Shown here: positions 1 through 5,507 of the stretch, piece by piece
How the letters are laid out: the number at the start of each line of letters is the position of its first letter
Position numbering within the stretch: position 1 is the stretch's first letter
Source of the DNA: Alphaproteobacteria bacterium
Lineage (GTDB): Bacteria; Pseudomonadota; Alphaproteobacteria; Rickettsiales; UBA1997
Length of the DNA: 5,507 nucleotides
Reading direction: 5' to 3'
Assembly (NCBI GenBank): GCA_016869695.1
Contig: VGDN01000077.1
Location: 1-5,507 of the forward strand
Notes under the pieces: generated by a model
Told to the model about the DNA's origin: nothing
Database searches by the model: none
What the model saw: the letters and a program-made list of their open reading frames with translations, nothing else
Made by a program: the position numbers and the translations under genes

Positions 1-392
1 AAGCCTTCAAAGCCGCGTGTGATAAAGCTTCACCTGATTATTACGCCAAGTTCAAAAACTGGTGTGATGAATATTTTTTCATCAAGCATCGCGGCGTTGC
101 GCGCGGTGTCGGAGGAATTTTTTACGATTACTTAAACAGCGGCGACTTCGCTGCTGACTTCGCTTTCACCAAAGATGTCGGCTTGGCTTTTTTGGATATT
201 TTTCCGAAACTTGTTCGCCGCCACATGTTTAAAAAACATACTTCCGAGCAGCGCGAACACCAGCTGCGCAAGCGCGGATTTTATGCCGAATTCAACCTTC
301 TTTATGATCGCGGCACGCGATTTGGGCTAATGACCAACGGCAACACGGAAGCGATTCTAATGTCGCTGCCGCCGGTGGCGAAGTGGGATTAA
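1..392 (+). CDS. hemF: Oxygen-dependent coproporphyrinogen III oxidase, C-terminal part (5' end outside window)
   Basis: HemF uses O2 to decarboxylate two propionates of coproporphyrinogen III, giving protoporphyrinogen IX in heme synthesis; it is a cytosolic homodimer. About 129 C-terminal residues are visible, reading in frame from base 3. The family signature is at bases 54-131: KNWCDEYFF, then KHR, then RGVGGIFYD. Further on come FAFTKDVG, EFNLLYDRGT, FGL and ILMSLPP, all HemF hallmarks. Two positions are unusual. The conserved Glu of HRxExRG is Val (codon 96-98), and the second Phe of GGxFFD is Tyr. The protein stops right after SLPPVAKWD, whereas E. coli HemF continues about 25 residues past the equivalent Trp; short forms may be normal in Rickettsiales-like relatives. 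The TTG at 183 is internal, not a start. The next gene begins 5 nt after the stop. The family call is very secure; activity with the Glu-to-Val change is not shown. Confidence 0.96.
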   Translation, partial: AFKAACDKASPDYYAKFKNWCDEYFFIKHRGVARGVGGIFYDYLNSGDFAADFAFTKDVGLAFLDIFPKLVRRHMFKKHTSEQREHQLRKRGFYAEFNLLYDRGTRFGLMTNGNTEAILMSLPPVAKWD

Positions 393-397
393 AAAAT

Positions 398-2536
398 ATG
401 AAAAAAATCGCTCTAGTTGGCACTGGTCCGCTTGGACTCGGCATCGTTACTCAAATGGCTGATAGTCTCGAGGAAGCAAAAAAATCGGGCAGTACATTAG
501 GCATCGAATCAATTGATATTTTTGACAGCTACGGAGAGCACGGACTTGGCGCCGGTCTGCCTTACGATGAAGGAACCACTGATCCAGAGCATCTCTTAAA
601 TGTTAACTCGGCTGGGAATAAGGATGTGTTTGGTGGTTTCACAGAATATCTAAAAGCGCATGAAGATAAGATTCGCAAAACTTCTCGTGAGCTTGAGCAG
701 AAGCGTCTCTCAAAAAAACCAACTGACGACAAAGAGGAGTGGGAAAAGAAAGCTCTTCGCGAGCATTACGACAGAATCGCGGACGGCCTGGAAAGGCGTA
801 ATCTCAGGCTTGAGGATGATGCTTACAATCCGCGAATCTTGATGGGTGAGAGAAACATCGACTTGTTTGGGAAGGCGCTAGCTAGAATAAGGGCTTGTGG
901 TGTTGAGGTTAAGGAACATTCGCTGACAGAAGTCACCGATCTGACAAAGGGAGCCGGAGGTATTCAGCTCGAATATGAAACAAAAGGAGAGGATGTTGAG
1001 GATGTTGTTGATGTTGCGAAGTTCGACAATGTTATCCTCGCCACCGGCAAATGGCGGGTGCGCGATGCTCATCCGCGGCTGCGTCACATTCCGGAAGTGT
1101 GGCCGATTGCTGATCTCAAGCGTGACTTAAATGCGATTATTCGCGCTGAGGTTAAGAAAGGTAATCCAAGTAAAGAGATTCGGATCGCGGTTCAGGGCCA
1201 GAGCTTGAGCGCGATTGATGCGGTTAAGACAATCTTTAACACTGGTGCCTTTGAGCAAGATGATGACGGCGAAAGATTTATTCCAAACCCACTTGCTGAC
1301 TACAGAATCAAGGTCGATTTGGTTTCGCGTAGTGGTGTGATGCAGGCGGTGAAAGGAAAAGCGGGATGGCAGAGGCCAAAAAATACTGAGATTAAACAAT
1401 CAATGTTGGATGAGATTGCTTCTGAGCAAGGCGGCAAGATTCGCTTGTGGCAGTGGATGTTGCTCAACTCTTTGGCGTTAGAAAATGCTTACCGCTTTGA
1501 TGGTCAGGAGGAATATGTCGCACAGGCGAGAAGTTTTACCAAGCTAATCATACAGCAGGCTGGAGGTGATGTTGTGGATGATAAGAGTATTGAGGATGTT
1601 GTTTTTGATTGTATGGAGCGAGGCCACTCTAGCGTGCTTGAGCAACTCAAAACCATCCAATCTCGTTTCAAACTAAAGCTTGATGGACTTGATGGAGTTG
1701 ATTATCGCCCAATCTTAGCGGAGTTGAATGAGAAGTTTTTTAGCAAGAATCCGATTGAGCAGTTACACGATCAACTGGCTCTGGCTAAGGCTGGGGACAG
1801 TAAGGAAGGATATTTGATTTGGAAAACGGTCTACGGACAAAATGATGATCTTACTTTGTTGCCTTTACTGACTCCCGAAGAGTCAGCCTTTTATCTCGAG
1901 CGTTTGCACAGAATCCGTGATGCCATGCATAACGGCATGCCGATTCAAACTGCCAAGGAGTTGTTAGCCTTGCATAAGGCTGGACTGCTTGAGTGTCGCG
2001 TGGTTGAGGCTGATTCGCGTTACGACGAAGAAAGAGATGCCGTGGTGATTCGAGATAGAGATGGAATCGAGCATACCTACAGTGCTGTGATTAGCGCGCG
2101 TGGTTACGACACCGACATTCGCAAAAATGCGGCGCCACTATTTCAATCAATGCTGAGTAAAGGTTATTTGATACTTAAAGAAGAGCCGGTGGAGGTGAGT
2201 GACGAAGATGTGAAAAGGTGGTTTGGTGTAGATTTTGCGGGAAAATTTGCGGCTTCCTGTGAAGAAAGAGATGGACGGTGTTACTACAGCGCTGGTAGTT
2301 ATCGCGCTACTGCGGTTGATCAAAGTCACTCAATGCTAGTGAGATTAGTTGATGCAGCTGGAGTAGAAACCGTACCCGGCTTATTCATTCCGCCATCCGG
2401 AGGTACTGGTGTCGCAATCAAAAAAGGTAAGGAGTTTTTTGTACAACTATTAACTCAAATCCCAACCACACATCCATCCAGTGCTTTGGCTACTACCTCA
2501 GCAATCGTGACCAAAGATAAAGAACATATCAAATGA
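398..2536 (+). CDS. Large FAD/NAD(P)-binding oxidoreductase-like protein, substrate unknown
   Basis: 712 residues, apparently soluble, with no signal peptide or membrane segment. The N-terminus has a dinucleotide-binding fold: GTGPLGLG at 8-15, an acidic strand end (IDIFD, 39-43), then GLGAGLPY and HLLNVNSAG at 49-73, typical of the FAD-NAD(P)-binding family Pfam PF13454 (E. coli YdhS type). NPRILMG (144-150) matches the family's 'PRxLyG' position, and VILATG is at 212-217. A second nucleotide site is likely at 261-276 (GQSLSAID), with Ser where relatives usually have the second Gly. VISARGYD (564-571) resembles the late ATGY/CTG segment of flavin monooxygenases, and GGTGVAIKKGKEF (668-680) looks like a closing FAD contact. 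Residues 86-143 form a strongly charged, probably helical insertion; 688-700 is Ser/Thr/Pro-rich. ATG 398 is preferred over the in-frame GTG at 383 because MKKIALVGTG places the Rossmann strand at the N-terminus. The stop overlaps the purC start. The reaction is unknown; N-hydroxylase-like chemistry is only a guess. Confidence 0.88.
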   Translation: MKKIALVGTGPLGLGIVTQMADSLEEAKKSGSTLGIESIDIFDSYGEHGLGAGLPYDEGTTDPEHLLNVNSAGNKDVFGGFTEYLKAHEDKIRKTSRELEQKRLSKKPTDDKEEWEKKALREHYDRIADGLERRNLRLEDDAYNPRILMGERNIDLFGKALARIRACGVEVKEHSLTEVTDLTKGAGGIQLEYETKGEDVEDVVDVAKFDNVILATGKWRVRDAHPRLRHIPEVWPIADLKRDLNAIIRAEVKKGNPSKEIRIAVQGQSLSAIDAVKTIFNTGAFEQDDDGERFIPNPLADYRIKVDLVSRSGVMQAVKGKAGWQRPKNTEIKQSMLDEIASEQGGKIRLWQWMLLNSLALENAYRFDGQEEYVAQARSFTKLIIQQAGGDVVDDKSIEDVVFDCMERGHSSVLEQLKTIQSRFKLKLDGLDGVDYRPILAELNEKFFSKNPIEQLHDQLALAKAGDSKEGYLIWKTVYGQNDDLTLLPLLTPEESAFYLERLHRIRDAMHNGMPIQTAKELLALHKAGLLECRVVEADSRYDEERDAVVIRDRDGIEHTYSAVISARGYDTDIRKNAAPLFQSMLSKGYLILKEEPVEVSDEDVKRWFGVDFAGKFAASCEERDGRCYYSAGSYRATAVDQSHSMLVRLVDAAGVETVPGLFIPPSGGTGVAIKKGKEFFVQLLTQIPTTHPSSALATTSAIVTKDKEHIK
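989..1015 (+). repeat. Short 9-bp in-frame tandem repeat (about 3 copies)
   Basis: Two perfect copies of GAGGATGTT are followed by one degenerate copy, GTTGATGTT. They encode residues 198-206 (EDVEDVVDV) of the FAD/NAD(P)-binding protein, just before its VILATG strand. The unit keeps the reading frame, so copy number could change without a frameshift. A similar acidic DVVDD...EDVV stretch recurs at residues 391-402 but is not a close DNA copy. It is probably simple low-complexity coding sequence. Confidence 0.6.
1868..1886 (+). other. Intragenic perfect hairpin, 7-bp stem, 5-nt loop
   Basis: CTGACTC (1868-1874) and GAGTCAG (1880-1886) are exact inverted repeats around a CCGAA loop, followed by CC and a short run TTTT (1889-1892). 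The shape recalls a weak intrinsic terminator, but it lies inside the FAD/NAD(P)-binding protein gene and encodes LTPEESA (491-497). The stem has four G-C pairs and the T run is short, so strong termination is unlikely. Function is unproven and chance is quite possible. Confidence 0.4.
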
Positions 2537-3249
2537 CAAAACTACAAAAAATCTATGAAGGCAAAGCCAAGCAGCTCTTCACAACTTCCGACGAGAGTTT
2601 GCTCATCCAATTTTTTAAGGATGACGCGACGGCGTTTAATGCGCAGAAGAAGGCCGTGATTGAGGGGAAGGGGGTTTTGAATAACATCATTTCTGAGCAT
2701 ATTATGCTCATGATGACAAAGGCCGGCATCCCAACTCACTTTGTGAAACGCTTAAATGAACGTGAGCAGTTGATCAAAAAAGTTAAGATTATTCCGCTGG
2801 AAGTGATCATCAGAAATATCGCTGCCGGATCAATGGCTAAGCGACTTGGTATTGAAGAAGGTGTTAAGCTAACTGAGCCAGTTTTTGAGATTTGCTTTAA
2901 GGATGACGCACTCGGTGATCCGCTGATTAATGATGATCATGCGGTGAATGTCTTGCGCGTGGTGACAAAAGAGCAGCTTGCTTTGATCAAGAATCATGCA
3001 CTTCGCATCAATGAATTGCTTAGTAAAATCTTTATCGAAATCGGAATCAGTTTGGTTGATTTCAAAATCGAATTTGGCTTTGATGCGCAAGGAAAAATTC
3101 TCCTCGCTGACGAGATAAGTCCGGATAGTTGTAGACTATGGGATATTTCCACTTCCGACAAACTCGACAAGGATCGCTTCAGAAGAGATCTTGGCGGACT
3201 TGTTGAGGCTTACAGGGAAGTGGCGAGAAGATTAAAAATTGAATCATGA
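2533..3249 (+). CDS. purC: Phosphoribosylaminoimidazole-succinocarboxamide (SAICAR) synthase
   Basis: PurC joins CAIR and aspartate using ATP to make SAICAR, a cytosolic step of de novo purine synthesis. At 238 residues it matches the usual bacterial length (E. coli 237). It starts with IYEGKAKQLF (7-16), the ATP-binding glycine-rich loop, then FKDDATAFNAQKK (28-40) and GKGVLNN (45-51). Both classic signatures are intact: IPLEVIIRNIAAGS (87-100) and LVDFKIEFG (174-182). Next come LADEISPDSCRLWD (191-204) and LDKDRFRRDLGG (211-222), which carry substrate and metal contacts. The tail VEAYREVARRL is like alphaproteobacterial PurC. The ATG overlaps the upstream stop as ATGA (2533-2536), with only a weak A-rich ribosome site, so translation is probably coupled to the upstream gene. 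purS begins in the same way at its end. No missing residues were noticed. Confidence 0.98.
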   Translation: MTKLQKIYEGKAKQLFTTSDESLLIQFFKDDATAFNAQKKAVIEGKGVLNNIISEHIMLMMTKAGIPTHFVKRLNEREQLIKKVKIIPLEVIIRNIAAGSMAKRLGIEEGVKLTEPVFEICFKDDALGDPLINDDHAVNVLRVVTKEQLALIKNHALRINELLSKIFIEIGISLVDFKIEFGFDAQGKILLADEISPDSCRLWDISTSDKLDKDRFRRDLGGLVEAYREVARRLKIES

Positions 3250-3491
3250 AACTTCGAATTCTCATCTCTCTCAAAAAAGCCGTCCTCGATACGCAGGGCA
3301 AGGCGATTGAAAGTGTTTTACAAAAAAATCTTGGCTTTCCGCAGATCTCCCAAGTCAGACAGGGAAAGGTTGTAGAGATGGAAATCGCCGAGAGCGATCC
3401 GGCAAAAATCAAAAAGATTGTCGATGAAATTTGCGACAAGCTGCTCGTGAATAAAATCATCGAGGATTACGAGTATGAGGTAATCCAATGA
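3246..3491 (+). CDS. purS: Phosphoribosylformylglycinamidine synthase subunit PurS
   Basis: PurS is the small non-catalytic subunit that helps hold PurQ and PurL together in the three-part FGAM synthetase (FGAR + ATP + glutamine to FGAM, fourth step of purine synthesis). At 81 residues it is the normal size (B. subtilis about 84). Family features seen are [12 protein letters not shown] (10-21), [13 protein letters not shown] (29-41), a beta strand VVEMEI, a helix over about 52-66, and [14 protein letters not shown] (66-79), which matches the usual 'LLaNpvIEdY' ending. It sits between purC and purQ with ATGA overlaps at both ends (3246-3249 and 3488-3491). No clear Shine-Dalgarno precedes its ATG, so it probably depends on ribosomes finishing purC. 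Its presence implies a small-type PurL elsewhere in the genome. The assignment is firm from both sequence and context. Confidence 0.96.
   Translation: MKLRILISLKKAVLDTQGKAIESVLQKNLGFPQISQVRQGKVVEMEIAESDPAKIKKIVDEICDKLLVNKIIEDYEYEVIQ
3477..3480 (+). promoter_or_regulatory. Ribosome binding site of purQ
   Basis: GAGG lies 7 nt before the purQ ATG (3488), inside the last codons of purS. It is the clearest Shine-Dalgarno among the overlapping pur starts; purC and purS have only weak A-rich leaders. purQ may therefore start translation partly on its own. Confidence 0.6.
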
Positions 3492-4171
3492 AATCAGCAG
3501 TAATCACTTTTCCGGGCTCCAACTGTGATCGTGATGCGGTTGATGCTCTGCAAAAAATCGGCGCGAAGATACAAAAAATCTGGCACCAAGAAACGAAGCT
3601 TGATGATGATCTCGACCTAATCGTTATTCCCGGAGGTTTTTCTTACGGAGATTATTTGCGCTCAGGTGCGATGGCGGCGATTTCGCCGGTGATGCAAGAA
3701 GTGAAGAGGCTTGCGGCAAAAGGGGTGAAGGTGCTCGGCATTTGTAACGGCTTTCAAATCTTAACCGAATCAGGCTTACTGCCTGGTGTTCTCACGCGTA
3801 ATGCCAAGATGAAGTTCATTTGTCGTGCCATGAATTTACGCGTGGAAAACACCGGCTCCGCCTTTACTCGCGGATATAAAAAACATCAAATCATCCGCGT
3901 CCCCATGGCTCACATGGATGGGAATTATTTTGCCGATGCAGCAACGCTAAAAAAACTGGAAGATCAGGATTTGATTGCCTTCCGCTACGTTGATGAAAAT
4001 GGAAATCTATCGGACGCCGCCAATGCCAATGGCTCGCTACTCAGCATTGCTGGAATTTTTAACGAACAGAAAAATGTTTTAGGGATGATGCCGCATCCAG
4101 AACGGGCGATTGATGTTAATGCTGGGTCGGATGATGGTCTGGCACTGTTTTCTGGGTTAATGGACAGATAA
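3488..4171 (+). CDS. purQ: Phosphoribosylformylglycinamidine synthase glutaminase subunit PurQ
   Basis: PurQ is a class I (triad) glutamine amidotransferase that hydrolyses glutamine and passes ammonia to PurL for FGAM formation. Its 227 residues equal the usual small-PurQ length. Seen are [12 protein letters not shown] (6-17), the oxyanion region [16 protein letters not shown] (46-61), the nucleophile Cys86 in LGICNGFQ (83-90), and His203 and Glu205 in MMPHPER (200-206). All three catalytic residues are present. [12 protein letters not shown] (137-148 region) is also typical of the family. The gene closes the pur run. purL, often adjacent, does not follow; the next gene, lptE, is on the other strand and its end overlaps the last 56 bp here. 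No terminator hairpin was found after the stop, so transcripts may run antisense into lptE. Confidence 0.98.
   Translation: MKSAVITFPGSNCDRDAVDALQKIGAKIQKIWHQETKLDDDLDLIVIPGGFSYGDYLRSGAMAAISPVMQEVKRLAAKGVKVLGICNGFQILTESGLLPGVLTRNAKMKFICRAMNLRVENTGSAFTRGYKKHQIIRVPMAHMDGNYFADAATLKKLEDQDLIAFRYVDENGNLSDAANANGSLLSIAGIFNEQKNVLGMMPHPERAIDVNAGSDDGLALFSGLMDR
4116..4171. other. Tail-to-tail coding overlap of purQ and lptE (56 bp)
   Basis: The last 56 bp of purQ (plus strand, stop 4169-4171) are also the last codons of lptE (minus strand, stop TAA at 4118-4116). purQ has the family's usual length, so the overlap looks like a C-terminal extension of lptE: its residues 178-194, including Cys179 and DHHPTQH, are read from the purQ antisense strand. 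No intrinsic terminator is visible for either gene near here. Confidence 0.9.
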
Positions 4172-4700
4172 AATCTTCTTCAGTTTTTACCTTTCCTTCA
4201 CATTTCTTTTTGATCTCGATGAAGTCGTTTACCAGTAGGTTACGCAGATTTTGTGCAGCAATTTTGGTGAGGTTGAGTTGTACGGTGTCGTCGGCCACGT
4301 AAGTTCCGTAGCGGTTGGTGCTAACGTCATAGCTATCATTTACTGAGGTGGTGCCTTTGCTGATGATCTCGGCGCTGTCTAAGTTTTTTAACTCGTAGCT
4401 AACATTGATGGTGATGCGGTTACGACCAGAGGCACCAGTTTGGGTGGTGAAGGTTGAGCCAACCGTTTTTTCGGCACGAATGATCAAAAAATATTTGGGT
4501 TCGGTCTTGATGTAGTCAGGATTTAGTAGGTCGTAGAGATTGTTTTTGAGTTCCTGACTTAGATGATCGCGATCTTTTTTGATGCGGATGGCAGCGAGGT
4601 CTTCAGCGTAAGAAAAATTATTTTCTTCGTCGCGATAAATCACTTGGAAGCCACAGGAGAAGAGGCTGAGGAAGGTGATTAAGCAGAAAAATCTACGCAT
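4116..4700 (-). CDS. lptE: LPS-assembly lipoprotein LptE (alphaproteobacterial type)
   Basis: LptE is an outer-membrane lipoprotein that plugs and helps assemble the LptD barrel, which inserts lipopolysaccharide into the outer leaflet. This 194-residue protein has a lipoprotein signal peptide: basic MRR, hydrophobic core [10 protein letters not shown], lipobox LFSC with Cys16 as the lipidated residue, then GFQVIY, the usual 'CGFxxxY' start. The body follows the family layout: an Ile-rich strand (36-41), helix [12 protein letters not shown] (48-59), strand YFLIIRAE, then [17 protein letters not shown] (88-104), a SYD...YGTYVADD section (123-138) and helix [13 protein letters not shown] (144-156). 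The tail has Cys167 and Cys179 and runs into the end of purQ. ATG 4700 is the first possible start, because an in-frame stop lies two codons upstream; its leader is weak and it overlaps the pyrG stop by 8 nt. Sequence identity in this family is low, so the call rests on pattern. It is separated from leuS and holA, its common alphaproteobacterial partners. Confidence 0.78.
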   Translation of the reverse strand: MRRFFCLITFLSLFSCGFQVIYRDEENNFSYAEDLAAIRIKKDRDHLSQELKNNLYDLLNPDYIKTEPKYFLIIRAEKTVGSTFTTQTGASGRNRITINVSYELKNLDSAEIISKGTTSVNDSYDVSTNRYGTYVADDTVQLNLTKIAAQNLRNLLVNDFIEIKKKCEGKVKTEEDFICPLTQKTVPDHHPTQH

Positions 4701-5507
4701 TCTTTAAGGCCGCTTTCACGAATGCTACGAACAGCGGATGGGCAGCAAAAGGTTTGGACTTTAGTTCAGGATGAAACTGTACCCCGATAAAAAATGGATG
4801 ATTAGGAAGTTCGACGATCTCGGGCAGATTGCCATCTGGTGACATGCCGGAAAATTTTAATCCGACTTTTTCGAGTTGTGATTTGTAGTTGATATTTACT
4901 TCGTAGCGATGGCGATGGCGCTCAGATATTTTATTTTTGCCGTAAATTTTTTCTGCCACTGAGCCGGATTCAATCACGCATGGGTAAGCGCCGAGACGCA
5001 TTGTGCCGCCCAAATCCTTTCCAGCTTTTTTGGTGCCTTTGCCAGTTTGATCCAACCATTCCTCCATTGTGCAAATCACGAAAGTTCCTGTTTTAGAAAA
5101 TTCGGAAGAGGTGGCGTCGTTAATGCCGACTACGTTGCGAGCATATTCAATCACTGCCATCTGCATGCCATAGCAAATGCCAAGGCAAGGTATGTTTTGC
5201 AGGCGTGCTTGTTTGATCATCTCGATTTTGCCTTCGACCCCATCTTCGCCAAATCCGCCCGGGACAAGGATCGCATCGATGTTTTTTGGTAAATCATTTT
5301 TGCCCTTACGTGCATTAACCCAGGTGATTTTTGCTTTGATCTGCATTGAAAATGCGGCATGATCAATAGCTTCTAGCAAGGATTTGTAAGAGTCGCGGTA
5401 GTCTGTGTATTTTCCGACAATGGCGATATTGACCTCAGTCTTTGGATGCTCGATGGCGTTCTTGATGGCGAGCCACTTACTTAGATCTGGCTTCTTGGTA
5501 TAATCGA
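4693..5507 (-). CDS. pyrG: CTP synthase, C-terminal glutamine amidotransferase half (5' end outside window)
   Basis: CTP synthase converts UTP to CTP with ATP and glutamine; its C-terminal class I amidotransferase domain supplies ammonia to the N-terminal synthase domain. About 270 residues are visible, roughly half of the usual ~540, and the frame stays open to the window edge; the TTG at 5379 is internal. Seen are the linker DLSKWLAI, the domain start NIAIVGKYTDYRDSYKSL, the oxyanion region LVPGGFGEDGVEGK, the nucleophile Cys in LGICYGMQ (codon 5175-5173), SSEF, DLGGTMRLGAYP, RHRYEVN, and the His and Glu of GVQFHPELKS (His codon 4773-4771). The catalytic triad is complete. 'MRLGAYP' is wording typical of alphaproteobacteria. 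The stop lies 8 nt inside lptE, so the two are probably co-transcribed. The promoter is outside the window. Confidence 0.98.
   Translation of the reverse strand, partial: DYTKKPDLSKWLAIKNAIEHPKTEVNIAIVGKYTDYRDSYKSLLEAIDHAAFSMQIKAKITWVNARKGKNDLPKNIDAILVPGGFGEDGVEGKIEMIKQARLQNIPCLGICYGMQMAVIEYARNVVGINDATSSEFSKTGTFVICTMEEWLDQTGKGTKKAGKDLGGTMRLGAYPCVIESGSVAEKIYGKNKISERHRHRYEVNINYKSQLEKVGLKFSGMSPDGNLPEIVELPNHPFFIGVQFHPELKSKPFAAHPLFVAFVKAALKNA

Noticed and set aside
183..392. Separate 69-residue gene starting at TTG 183
   Set aside because: The frame is open to the window start and codes for conserved HemF sequence upstream, so it is the end of hemF.
383..397. GTG at 383 as start of the FAD/NAD(P)-binding protein
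   Set aside because: It would add five residues (GLKN after the initiator) before the natural MKKIALVGTG start and overlap hemF by 10 nt; ATG 398 fits the family N-terminus better.
878..1399. Minus-strand open frames of 69 and 90 codons across 878-1399
   Set aside because: They lie antisense to a well-supported gene, have no ribosome site or recognisable motifs, and are shadows of its codon pattern.
1923..1941. ATGCC...GGCAT inverted repeat in the FAD/NAD(P)-binding protein gene
   Set aside because: Only a 5-bp stem with a 9-nt loop, expected by chance and without a T run.
3179..3460. Minus-strand 93-codon frame with a hydrophobic N-terminus
   Set aside because: Antisense to the purC end and purS, both firmly identified; it shows no family features.
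4042..4060. CAGCATTGCTGG followed by T run as a terminator in purQ
   Set aside because: The inverted repeat leaves only a 3-bp stem once a workable loop is allowed, and it lies within conserved purQ coding sequence.
4172..4260. T-rich plus-strand stretch after purQ as a terminator
   Set aside because: There is no stem before the T runs, and the stretch codes for the lptE C-terminal helix and tail on the other strand.
4693..5379. Stand-alone 228-residue glutamine amidotransferase starting at TTG 5379
   Set aside because: The frame continues to the window edge with the CTP synthase linker and the conserved domain start, so it is the C-terminal half of pyrG.
1..5507. Mobile element, CRISPR, defence or other accessory system
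   Set aside because: No terminal repeats, transposase, spacer array, toxin-antitoxin pair or tRNA is visible; all but a few bases are recognised genes.

Overview
The window looks like a housekeeping stretch of an alphaproteobacterial genome with moderate, slightly AT-leaning base composition. Three things point there. PurC and the PurS/small-PurQ type of FGAM synthetase resemble alphaproteobacterial versions. PyrG has the 'GTMRLGAYP' wording I associate with that class. There is also a short outer-membrane-assembly lipoprotein of the alphaproteobacterial LptE type. Details of HemF (ending at 'SLPPVAKWD') and of PyrG ('GICYGMQ') hint at the Rickettsiales side of the class, but a lineage that still makes purines. 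This assignment comes from remembered family features, not from a search.

Plus strand, 1-4171: a tightly packed run of five genes. The 3' end of hemF (oxygen-dependent coproporphyrinogen III oxidase, heme synthesis) is followed after 5 nt by a 712-residue FAD/NAD(P)-binding protein of unknown substrate. Then come purC, purS and purQ, and each start from purC onward overlaps the previous stop as ATGA. Any promoter lies upstream of the window. PurC makes SAICAR. PurS and PurQ are the small structural and glutaminase subunits of FGAM synthetase, whose catalytic subunit PurL is not here.

Minus strand, 5507-4116: the C-terminal half of CTP synthase (pyrG, amidotransferase domain) leads into lptE, with an 8-nt overlap. 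lptE converges on purQ, and the two coding regions overlap tail to tail by 56 bp, with no recognisable terminator between them.

The metabolic theme is nucleotide synthesis: purC/purS/purQ on one strand and pyrG on the other, with two class I glutamine amidotransferases (PurQ and the PyrG C-terminal domain) pointing at each other. Heme synthesis and LPS export are the neighbours. I see no mobile element, CRISPR array, tRNA or rRNA, and no gene-free stretch longer than a few bases. The least explained gene is the large FAD/NAD(P)-binding protein. I found no convincing evidence of a new multi-gene system.
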